DNA of 64,000 nucleotides from Daphnia carinata (lineage: Eukaryota > Arthropoda > Branchiopoda > Diplostraca > Daphniidae): positions 1,646,501 through 1,710,500 of the forward strand of contig NC_081331.1 of the NCBI RefSeq assembly GCF_022539665.2, read 5' to 3'. The stretch's first letter is position 1. Each line of letters starts with the position of its first letter. The position numbers and the translations under genes were made by a program. Of the stretch, positions 38,018 to 50,000 are shown piece after piece. Under the pieces are notes generated by a model that made no database searches, had not been told where the DNA came from, and saw nothing but the letters and a program-made list of their open reading frames with translations.

Positions 38018-41000
38018 ATGTGTGTCGTTCTGTTGCTGGCCTCGTTACTTCTCCTCGTGACCAGCCCGGCTGTGACCGGTCAGGCTCAGCTGATCGGTAG
38101 CGATGACGGCACCAATCAACAATCTGGTAATCGGTGCATCGACGAGGAACAGAATCCTCAGGTAAAAAAAAAACAAAATCCTACAATTTGTCAACTGTTA
38201 TTCGCACCAATGACTTTGAAGATGTTTGTCAAGAACCATTTTTCGGTGTTGGGCAGGAGGGGGTGGGTCAGTAAAAAGGAGGGTCTTCATTAGTCGAGTG
38301 GCACTTGCACTATCGCACGCCTTGGGTATATACGGATGGTTTCTTTTCAATTTTTAAATGACAAACGTTTTTCTTTTTCTAGTATTTCTCTTATAGGGTT
38401 ATCTTATTTCTTGTTCCCTTCCTTTTCTTTTCTCGCCCTCTTGGTGTGTCGAGGGCAGCTCCGTTTCCCTGAAGAAGTCCGCCAAATGCGAAATTGCCTC
38501 CCACAGCAAGTCCACCCTCTGTGGGAAACACATGGCACCATTTAAAAAAGCTCTCGTTTTTCGGCATTTTTGTCTTCTATCTCCTTCGACATGTTGGGGT
38601 GAAGCAGCCCATGAGAGACGCTATATTTATAAGAAGTCCCCGTCTCTTTCCCCGCATTTGAAAACGAAAAAACTCAAGTTCAAAGGTCGGAAGTTGTATG
38701 TGTGTCCCTCAGTTACTACTCCGAAATGAATTTTTTCCTCCCCCGTCGCTATATACCAGAGCAACACGCAAACACAAACCAACCCTCCACCGCTGCTGCT
38801 GTCGTCTCTTGCACTGAAAAAGCCTATGGTCGTGTGTTAGTGCTATATACAATCTGTGATGAGTTATTTACACAGATGTCTTCAATTGCGCCGGGGGACC
38901 CTATTTTTATGTCTATTCCTCTTCTTCGTCGCTCTTCTTGCGCCCTCGCTGTTTTTGTTGTTGTTATAAAAATCTTGTCGACAGTTCCTTTTTTTCTTTC
39001 CCCGTTCTTGGCTCATCTTCCCAGTCCTCACCGAGGGTGTCGGAACGTCGTTGTCGTTGCCGGTAAATTCTAATCGATTTCCCACATAAATAACCCGAAG
39101 AAAAGCCGTTCTTCCGCCACTATTAAAGACGAAGAAAAAAGAAAAAAAAATGTAAAATAATAAAAAATAGGGACGGGGGAAGGGTAAAGCCATACAATTC
39201 TTATAGCCGTTATTTTATAGTCATTCTTGACATGAACCACGAACATCTTCTGCTTTGTGTGATCAAGGGAAAGAGAGGAGAAAAAAAAAACGAATTCTTC
39301 TAAGGTTCATTTTTTCTCTTTTCCAACATAGAGAAGAACATTTAGGATATCTTGAGAATTGACCTGTGAACTCTTTGGCTGGGTTTTTCGTGTTGATGCA
39401 TCGGCAATCTCTAAATAACACGCGAAGAAATTCAAGTGTCACTTTGAGTTAAGCAGACGAAAGGCGCATGTCTGGTTTTGATGAGATCCAGTTACCCGCA
39501 GACCCTCGCCATCCGAACGGAAGAGGGTAAATTATACTATGTATAGCCAAAAGAGTATTATCCGTTTTCCTTTTCTAGTTTTTTTTTTTCTTCTTAAACT
39601 CCTTTTTTCAGCTGTTCATCTTGGGTGGTTCACTCGCAACACTTTTTTTTTCCCACAGCTATTTCATATTTTCTGTTACATTTCCTCTTTTTCTTTTCTT
39701 AGTTTTTTTTTTTTTTTTTGTAATACTCCGTTTTTTTTCCTCTCTTTCTTTTGCTTCTGGCAAATGATAAACGAAACCTACCAGCATTAACGAGGCTCAA
39801 TTAAAAAAATGCCAAGCAAAAAGCAACAAAAATGCAGTCACTGAAAAATTCGAATCAACTTTTCCCAAATGGATTCGATCGGAATCCGAACCAAACAAAA
39901 AATAAAATTACCGGTCTTACGAGATTTTCTCTCTTTGACTATTTTATGCGTGAGCGATCACGAAAGTGGTTCCCGATAAATCAAAATAAATAAAGAGAGA
40001 AAACAATTCGGGAAAACTAGTTTTTTCAGATATCTATGTATTTCACGCGTATAAGAGCAAACAAATGTAACGAAACGCGCTATGTGTAATGCATTCCAAA
40101 AAGAAAGAGATTGTTCACAAAATTATTTCCCCATCCCCCTTCCACGTTTTTTTTTCTTGATCGTGCGCAAGATTTTCCATGTCACGTTCGCCAGCAACTT
40201 TTCAGTCACGCATTCAGAAACAAACTTGAAGTCTTGAATCCTTATCAAAAACAGTCTGGCATACCGCTAGCGTATACAAATAATCGCCTCAATGAGGCCC
40301 TCATCGCGACTTCACGTTTGATTCGATCCTTTTTATTCTTAGCGAAATGAGTCGCTTATGCAAAACTGAGGTTTTCTTGCTCGCGCATTTTTTTTCCTTC
40401 TTCGTCTGATAAAACGACAATCAAAAATAGCAAATTGGAGGTGTCCGGTGAAATGGGTCTTATTGGCCATACGTCGTTTTTTAGTTTGATGGATTTACGC
40501 AAGACGGACCATTTCATAGTTTTATGGAGAACTCGGCGAACAATAACTAGCGATGTATGCAAATGAAGCGGGCCATCAAACCAGACGGGGCCTCTGACGT
40601 TAAGCTGCGGCGGCATCCCGCGCGCCTGCTTGCTTACCTTTCTGGGAAAGAACAAAATATCTTGGCCAAATTCAAATTTGTTCTTTTTAATCGGACAATG
40701 TTTGGTGGCCATTGACTTCAGTTAGCCACGGGGTGATTGCATGTCCATCCTTGGACATCACTGCAGTTCAGACTTGCAAACGATGATGATGAGTTCCACC
40801 CAACCAGTATCCGATATCCTTTTTCTTTTTTCGTTTTTGATGTTTCTACGTCAATAGGTGAAATTCTTTCAACTCATTTATGTCTTGATTTTTGTAGCGA
40901 TGCATTCCGGACTTCGTGAACGCGGCTTTCAACGGACGAGTGGAAGCCACCAACACTTGCGGCTTGTACGGACCAAGCGAGTTCTGCACGCAGACGGGCG

Positions 41001-44000
41001 CCAAAGGACCTGAGAAGTCGTGCGACATTTGCGACGCGCGCGTTGACTACCTGGCCCATCCCGCCGACTGGTTGACCGACTTTAACAATAACGACAACAT
41101 CACCTGGTGGCAATCTGACACGATGCTCGAGGGCATCCAGTATCCGACCCAAGTCAATCTGACGCTCAATCTACGTAAGTCATTTCAGTTGATCTCAGTA
41201 GATTTCTTTTTAGAGTCATAATTGATTCGCCAAGACCCCCTACCTTACAAACAAGTGACTGTGCTGGTCTGAGCTAATGCGTAATGAGTCGCCGTCACTC
41301 TCTCTCGTTACGCCGATGGTGCGTGTTGTTGCTTGTTTCGTCGGCTAATGACTTTTTGGCGCCTCCTGGTAAGGAACCAGAGAGAAAAGACCGCCGGCTT
41401 CTACGTAGCACTATAAACAAAATGAGAAAATCAACATGAAAAAAAAAGAATTACTGGCGACCTCCAAGAGAGTCCGACACGCCGAATCAAATTTGCATGC
41501 ATATGAAAAGCAAACTCTATGGTTAAACCGAACAAGACAGCTTACATGTATCTCGGCTATCAGCGATGCTCTATTTTACCCTTCCCTGAGTCCTTCCGGC
41601 TTTATCTGGCAGTCATCGAGTCTTGAAATGAGAACGGGCACAAAATTCGATCTTTTTTTTCTTTAACATTCTCAAAGAGGAGAATTCTGTCAAATGAAAA
41701 ACAGTTGAACATTTTTAACGACCCTCTAGCATTGATCCTGTGAGCAAAATAGAGGGCTCCGTTGATATGCAGCAGGTCAGAAGTAATTCGAGATGAAACA
41801 CATGTGGCTCCACTCAAGACTAGTTTCGCTATAGACTCTGATCTTCCTCACTTGTCTTCCCCCCTACATAATTTTAAACATAAAATGTTGAAAGTTTTCT
41901 TCAAGAAGAAATTTTATTTAAATATTCCGCGTCATACACAGTAGCAATTTTCATGGCACTGTGGGTGGGGATGATGGCTATCCTTCTTCACAATTGTATA
42001 GCACAGAACGAAGTTGAATACTGTATTCTGGGCGTCCAGAGTTCACGAATCTGCGAGAAAGTCTGGGGACAATTGAAGATACAGGACACAACAAAAATTT
42101 ATGCCAACCCACACTTTGTATGCGCGACGCTTCGTGCCGAGACGGCGGCGACTCCCGCGGTCGTCGTCTTGTCAACTGACACGAGGAATTTTCGTCCTTT
42201 GTAGCTCGGAGGAGAGAAACAGAAACAAGGAGAGAGAGAGCAATAATTTCTAGCTGCCATCATGTCCGCTTTTTATTCTTTAAAGAACATTTAAAAAAAA
42301 ACAAAATTCACCTTTCTATTCTTTTTTCCAGCGAACAGCAGAAGTGACAAAGGCTTATAGGAAAATATGGGGAAAAAAAAAGAAAAAAACTATTAATTAT
42401 ATACTCGTAACTCTTGGGGGTTGCTGTTTGAGCTGCCGTTGCCGCTCTGAGCTTGATTAGTGTCGAATCACGACCGTGCACGTTAAAGAATGCGCAGGTA
42501 CTCGTTTACATGGCTTCGCGTGTGTCCCTTTCTTCTTTGTTTAGCCCCCATATACATTACCTTTAACCTTTGAGATATTCTTTCATCCTCGTCCTCCCTA
42601 ACCCTTAAAAAAAGAAGAAAGAAGATAACCATTATGATTCCAGTCGACCAGGTGTCTGTCCGTGTGTTCAACACAACCTGATCGTATAACACAGAAATTC
42701 TTTTTCTTTTCCAACTTTAACAAATCCGTTTTTTTTTTCAGAATAGAAATAACTATACAGCCCATAAAATTGCAAAAAGGAGGTCGCACCGTATAATAAT
42801 CTCTTTTGTTCTTATGGGTGGTCAGCCGAATGTCTTTCGCTTGTTCATCTTTTTTCCTCTTTTTGTTTTATTTTTCTTTATGGCTATTTCCATAAAATAA
42901 CTGGGAAATAAAAACTGCTAGACGCATGAATTAAATGTCAGCTCTTAACATTTTTTTTTGAGACAGGAAACCTGCACCGAGTGATGTGATTAGAACGAAA
43001 AGGCATCAAACGATATTCTTTAGCCGCAAGTGAAAAGCTTTTCTGTTTGAGTAGACGGGTTTATTTTGCAATATGTTTAGACATGACTAAATGTTTGTAA
43101 AGAGTTGTGTGCACGCGAAAAAGTAACAAAACAAGACGCTTTAAAGAAATGCAGAGCCTGCGGGAAAAGCAGACGCTTAGAGCCGCCTTAGCACCAGCCC
43201 TCTATATGGGTAGATTTGTTTATTAGTTTAGTCTACGGCCTTCGTCGTATTCTTCTATTAGAAAAATGTTTAGCTTCAAACTTTTCTTCCTTCCTTGTCT
43301 TATCTACTCGTTGCGTCTATCGATGGTCAAGCTCCTTCGGCTTGTTATAGACGGGCCAGGCACCAGCAAGTCGGTCGAGTGCGAGAAACTTTTGACAGCA
43401 GTCGATCTGTTTTGTTGGGAAAAAAAATATAAATTGAAAAGGAGGATCAGAGACAAACGAAAGAAAAAAGAAACTACGTTGGTTTCTACGGAGTATATAA
43501 TCGACTGTTTGTTTGAGATAATGAGACATAGAGAGCAAAGGGAAACGACAAAAATTTATTTTAGATGGGCGGTAATAGCTGGGAGTGATTAGTCTTCCCG
43601 ACAATCATTCACTGATAAAGAGTAGAACTTCCGGTGTCATCTTGTTTCGCCTTAAGCTCTTGCGCATTTCGTTTTTAAACTTTGGCTACAATTTTAAGCA
43701 AATTAAATTACATTTTCACGTTCTTTTTTCGTTTAACAGGAAAAGCTTTCGATATTACGTACATCCGTGTCAAGTTTCAATCTCCGCGCCCAGAGAGTTT
43801 CGCCCTCTACAAGCGGACATCAGAAGATGGTCCTTGGCTACCCTATCAGTTTTACAGGTCGGTCGCTAGATGGCTGTTGACCCTAAGTGACTCCATTTTT
43901 AAAACTCTTCTCATGTTTACAGTGCGACTTGCCGTGATACATACGGTCTGCCCGACAGCAACTTCGTTCGAAGAGATGATGAAAAACGTGCCCTTTGCAC

Positions 44001-47000
44001 GTCTGAATTCTCTGATATTTCGCCTCTTACTGGAGGAAATGTTGCCTTTTCGACATTGGAGGGAAGGCCGTCTGCCTATAACTTTGACGAAAGCAAAGAA
44101 CTTCAGGTATTGGAGACAAGAAACATAAACAAAAATTGATTTTAAAACGTATTGAACGTATGACAGGAATTTGTTACTGCTACTGATATCAGGATTACTC
44201 TGGACCGTTTAAACACCTTTGGTGATGAAGTCTTTGGTGACCCCAAAGTACTCAAATCTTACTTTTACGCCATCTCTGATTTTGCTGTTGGTGGCAGGTA
44301 AGCTGTACTAATATTCATTCTTTTCCTATTCATACTACTTGAGTTGAATAACTGCTGACAGTTGAAATGACTGTGATTTCTCATCGTTATCAAAAGTGCT
44401 TTATTTTCATGTCTGGAAAAAAAGGTGTAATTTTGTGTTCAAAGTTTGAAAAACAAGCATGTGATAACAGTTTATGCACAAAGAAAAGCAGTTGAAAGGC
44501 TAGTAATGAGTATTCTTCATCTTTCTAATGTTTTCTTATTATGCCGACAGGTGCAAGTGCAACGGTCACGCCTCCGAGTGCGTGCCAAGTGCGTCGCAAG
44601 ATGGCAGCTACTTGGTTTGCCGCTGCGAGCACAACACGGCCGGTCGCGACTGCCAAGAATGCCTCCCTTTCTATAATGACCGTCCATGGGCCCGCGCCAC
44701 CGCCGACGATGCCAATGAATGCCTTCGTAAGTCAAACGTGTTCATTTATCTCTCTCCACATTATGCGTCGTCGAAACAGTCTCTGCGTTTAGCATACTGC
44801 TCTACCCCTCGTCTTTAGAAACAGAGCTTCTCATTATACATTCAATAAGGTAAAAAGGGGAATGTGGAGGGGGTAGGGTTGGCCTGACAAAGCCTGTGAT
44901 CAACAGACTGATGATACGTCTTCGTCACCTTTCGATGGAACTGATTCCAAGGGACACAACTCCATGCCCGGAATTGGAAAGACGAACCAAGCCTCTCGAT
45001 AAGAGCCTTCGTTTTATTTATTTTTTAAATTGTTCTCAATAATTTTCGTCGGGAAAAAACTTAAGTTTCACATCATTAATCCATAAGGCGTTGTCTTGTA
45101 TAGGGCGTCTTCATCACAGTCGGTGAAGAAAAAGGGGAAAAACGAGAAAAAGAGGCAAGAAGTTGAAAGATTACCTCAGCGGCTGCCAACGCCCTGACGG
45201 TTTCATACGATTCCTTTTTTTTCTTTTTTGGATGTTATAATCTTAAACTTTTTGTTTTTTGGCTTACCCGTTTCCTTGATATTTGTAGACATCCCCAACT
45301 GTGCACACTGCGCAGCACTGACTTTATCAGGAAAGCTCCCGAAAATTTTCCAGGTAGCCACTGCCGCTGGTTTTATTTGACCCCCCAAAAAGGGTCAACG
45401 TTTTATTGAAACTATGGATTCTTCTTCGGCCTAATTCTTTGTATCCCAAAGGTAGACCGACTCTATAAATCCTTCTTAGCGGCCTCATTAAATTTACTAC
45501 ATGTGATGCTACAGAACAACTGTGGTTTGTTTTCGTCGCAGGATCCGTTACTACTTCGGCGGCATTTAGAAATTATATTTGGGGTATTGCCTTCAAATCC
45601 GACGACGTAATCCAGCCAAATCCGGGTTTCGTTTGTCCCTCCAGTGCTGATTTTATCGTATAGGTGTTAGAAGTCCGGGATCTCTCCGCCGATGCCAAAT
45701 GTTGGTGTATTGATTGGGTAATGTTTTCCTTCAGGTGAATTGGCGGTAATGCTAAAGCAAACTGCGGTTCCGCCTTTTTTCGTCGAAGTTTCTTGAAGAA
45801 GCCATCAACAATTCACCGAGATCTCTTGTTCACTGAATTTGAGGAAGGTTTCTTTTAATGCTAGGTCATCCGTTGTTGACTAACCCTGGGCGGTTGCGTT
45901 TGTTTTGTCGTGCGCAGTCCAATAATCAAGACGCCAACACAACCCGCCGAGTCACGAGACCATCCAGCGGTTAGACTAAGAAATCTAGTTTTTTTTTTCT
46001 TTTGTAGTTTAAAAATTCCTTTTAAAGAAGGTAGCTGTCAAATGAATTGAAATTTCTGCCTTTGACGGAGCGAGAATCTTCCAGTGGGGGTCAAGTCTTC
46101 TTACCTGACGTTGAAGAAAAGCTATTACGTAGCAATTTCCCGGTGCTTTCACTTGGGCGGACGTTGTCCACACCCCGTCCTTTCGGCTGAGAAGACGAAG
46201 GTGGAAGAAAAAGGGGGGTTTTGAAGTCGGGGATTGTTTCTGTTTTTGAATATTTTACACGACTGTTTAATGGCTATCCCCTTACCTTGACGTACGGAGT
46301 ATCGAGGAATGAAAAGGGTCGAAAGATAAGGTTACATTTAAACATCTTCGCGGAGAAGCATTCCTCGTCTTGTTTTTCTTCTTCTGATTTTGATTGATTC
46401 GGACCAATTATCTCAACAACTGGATCGACGGTAGTATCTTTCGGTCTCTTATCCATCTCTCTTTGGAACTCATCAGGACGCTGATGGAATGCTTTCGAGA
46501 TTTCAAACTTTGAATGACTTAGACCACCTGGGGAAAGTGATGAATGGTATCCGGCCCTCCTCTCTCTCCCCCCTCTAAAAAAGAAAGGAAAAAAGAACTC
46601 CTCGTCAACAACAACCCCCCCTCTCTCGTTCTCTAACCTTTTCTCTTTTTTTTCCATTTCTTTTTCTCAAAGCGAAACAAAACGCTTTTAATGAACCGAC
46701 TCGAATGACGCCATTGCAATCTGAACGCGCAATCGCGCAATTCCTTTTCCGTATTTATTTATTTATTTTTTTGTATTCTCTCACTCTGCCCGAACTCGTG
46801 TCGACATTTCGGGCCTTTGTTCAAAATACTCGACAAAACCATGTGTGCACAAGAGCTTTATTCACCTGGTATCCAATGGTTATAAGTGGAAGCGGCCGGT
46901 AAGGTTGTAGCTTCAGTCGCGGACGAGACACCGTACAGAACGCACTTGTGACCTTTCCTCCAAAAGACATTCAAATTGCTTGTTTTTGTTCCTTCGGCCG

Positions 47001-50000
47001 TGAACGTAACTTCGAATGGATCCGTGAACCATTTCTAACGTGAAAATAATTGGCGGCTCATGTTAGCAAACAATAGGAATAAAACTACAAGATTAAAATG
47101 GGTCGGCACTTTTGCTTAATGACCGTAATCTTCTTGTTCGTGAGTTTAGTATTGCAAACAGTTTTAGCGACATCGTGGGATGGCAAAACGCCATGGTTCA
47201 CTGGTTCCTGTAAGCTATTACACTGTCGTTCATTTTTAAAAACGCTATAGCTGTCTAGCTACTTTTTTTTGTTAGTTTTTTGTAGTTAAGCTCTCATCCA
47301 ACGATTTTTTGTTTCAAAACGGGAGGCTGTGTTCTAGGAAAAGGCTCGAAATAAGTTGGCTCGACATGTGAATGGAGTAGTTTGTTTTCGTTTTTTTTTT
47401 TTTAACAAAAAAGAAAAGAGGCTTCCCTTTCTGTGAAGATTTGAAGCGCATCTTTTTCAACTGTTTGCAACGAAAAAAAAACCAATCGCAGTATAGTAAA
47501 GGGCAGCCGTAAAAGCTCGTGTTTTACAGCCGCTTGTACGCTGTGCACTCTGAAGGGAGGACAGGCCCAAGGGCAACTTCAATAACTTTTGAGTTCCAAA
47601 ACGACAATCTTCCCTTTAAAGAATTTCTAATGGAATTTACCAAAAAAAGAAAAAAAAAACAACCCCGAAATATGGGCAAAGACAAAGAGGGACCAACTGC
47701 ATTTTTGTTTAGTTTTTTTTTTTTTTCGTTTTAGTCAAACTTTCTTCTATGGGAACAAACAAAAGAGTCTCTAAGTTGTTTTTCCGTTTTAAAAAGAGAT
47801 GAAAAGTATGCCTTTATTTGATTATACCAACATTCTCGTCGATGGAACAACAGGACATATTCTTCTTTAGAATCGTGCAAGGCGGAGGCAAGCAACACCC
47901 TACTCTCATTACCGATTCCGAATGGTGTATTGTCTCCATAGCGCTCACGCTGGAGGATGTTTCCAACATTTGAATTTTATACGGTTAGGGTGTGCGTTGA
48001 AACGGGCGGGACCCGCCTTAGCACGCCATTTCTGATGGGAATGGTGCGTGTGTTTCTACTAATTACTGTGTACTATACTTCACTCCGTAGCCGTTTTCTT
48101 TTGTTTTTGTTCCCTAGCTCGTACATTTTGTAAGGTTGGTTTAGCCGATGACACCATCCAGGTGTCGACCTTTTGTCCGCCGCTTTTAGAGGAAGCAACG
48201 CAGCGATGATTAACCTTTACTCATTCTTACTCTCCATTTTTTTACGTCTGTTACGCAGCTTGCAATTGTAATGGATTCTCCAGCCGATGTTACTTTGATC
48301 AAGCACTCTTCGACAGCACCGGTCATGGCGGCCATTGTCTTGACTGTACGGCGAATCGCGACGGACCAAATTGTGAACGTTGTCGGGAACAGTTTTACCA
48401 ACGGGAAGATAATTATTGCGTCCCCTGCAATTGCGATGAGACAGGTAATCAATCATCCACACCTAAGTTCATTAGCACACTGTAATCCAATTAAAAAGAT
48501 GACCGGCCTCATCACATCAAGAAACCAACTATAGATAAGAACATGAGATTAATTGCCTTTTTCGTTTCTTGTTTCGTTCATAATTAAGGTTCACGAAGCC
48601 TGCAGTGTAATCGCGAAGGCAAATGTTCGTGCAAACCGGGCGTGACTGGCGACAAGTGCGACCGATGTGAGGAAAACTTTTTCGATTTCGGCCCGCAAGG
48701 TTGCCGGCCTTGTGGTTGCAGCGTGGCCGGCAGCTTGAATGGCCAGCCCCGATGCGATTCCGAAACGGGCAGTTGTTCGTGCAAAGATAACGTGGAAGGC
48801 CAACGCTGTGACCGTGCCAAACCTGGCTACTTCAATTTGGACGCTGAAAATCTTTTCGGTGCCACTCCGTGTTTCTGTTATGGCCATTCATCTGTTTGCA
48901 GATCGGCTACCGGCTATGCCCGCGGGTTGACTGAGAGTGTTTTTGCCCGTTCTGATGAAAAATGGACGGCCTTAGAACAACCTGGAAATCGGCCAATCAC
49001 ATTAGCTTACAATTCGTTGCTGGGCAACATCGGAGTCAGCGCACCCGGCCGTGATGCCGTCGTCTTTTCGGCTCCTGAGCGTTACCTGCATGACCAACGG
49101 ACGAGTTATAATCAACAACTTCACTTCACCTTGCGAACCAACGAAGCTGGAGCCCGTGCTACTATCGACGACGTCCTCCTGGAAGGATCGGGACTGACCA
49201 TTTCTCAACCCATTTTTGGTCAAGGCAATCAATTACCATCCACCCAAAATCAAGTCTACTCCTTTAGACTACACGAACATCCGGATTACGGCTGGAACCC
49301 ACGCCTTTCGTCTCGCGATTTTATCAGCGTCTTGGCCAACTTGACTGCCATTAGAATTCGTGGTACTTACACTCCCCGTGGCTCGGGCTACTTGGATGAC
49401 GTCAAACTGGAAACGGCTCGTCGTGGAGGTAGCGGTGCACCTGCCAACTGGATCGAACGCTGCAATTGCCCAGAAGGTTACGTCGGACAGTTCTGCGAGT
49501 CTTGCGCTCCAGGTTTCCGACACGAACCGGCGAATGGCGGTCCATTTGCTCGCTGTGTTCCCTGCAATTGTAACGGACATGCCGACATTTGTGACGCGGA
49601 AAGCGGGCGCTGCATTTGCCAGCATAACACAGCCGGCGATAATTGCGAGCGTTGCGCCCGCGGTTTCTATGGTAACGCGCTACAAGGATCTCCCAATGAT
49701 TGCCAAGCCTGTCCGTGCCCTAACGGAGGAGCTTGTATTGAATTGGCTGACGAGACTGTCGTCTGTCTGGAATGTCCAGTCGGTTATGCTGGGCCGAGAT
49801 GCGAATTATGTAGCGATGGTTATTTTGGCGATCCAGAGGGCCGCTTCGGCCAGCGTCGACCTTGCCAGCCTTGCGACTGTAACGGAAATGTCGATCCTAA
49901 CGCCGTGGGCAACTGTAACCGAACGTCGGGTGAATGTCTCAAGTGTATTTACAACACGGCCGGTTATCGATGCGACTCTTGCTTGCCCGGCTTCTTTGGC

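Noticed and set aside
38882-39193. Minus-strand 103-codon frame in laminin intron 1
   Set aside because: Composed of low-complexity basic and aromatic runs from homopolymers; no recognisable domain.
46274-46657. 127-codon minus-strand open frame in laminin intron 6
   Set aside because: Glu/Lys/Phe-rich low-complexity sequence from purine/pyrimidine tracts, no domain and no splice context.
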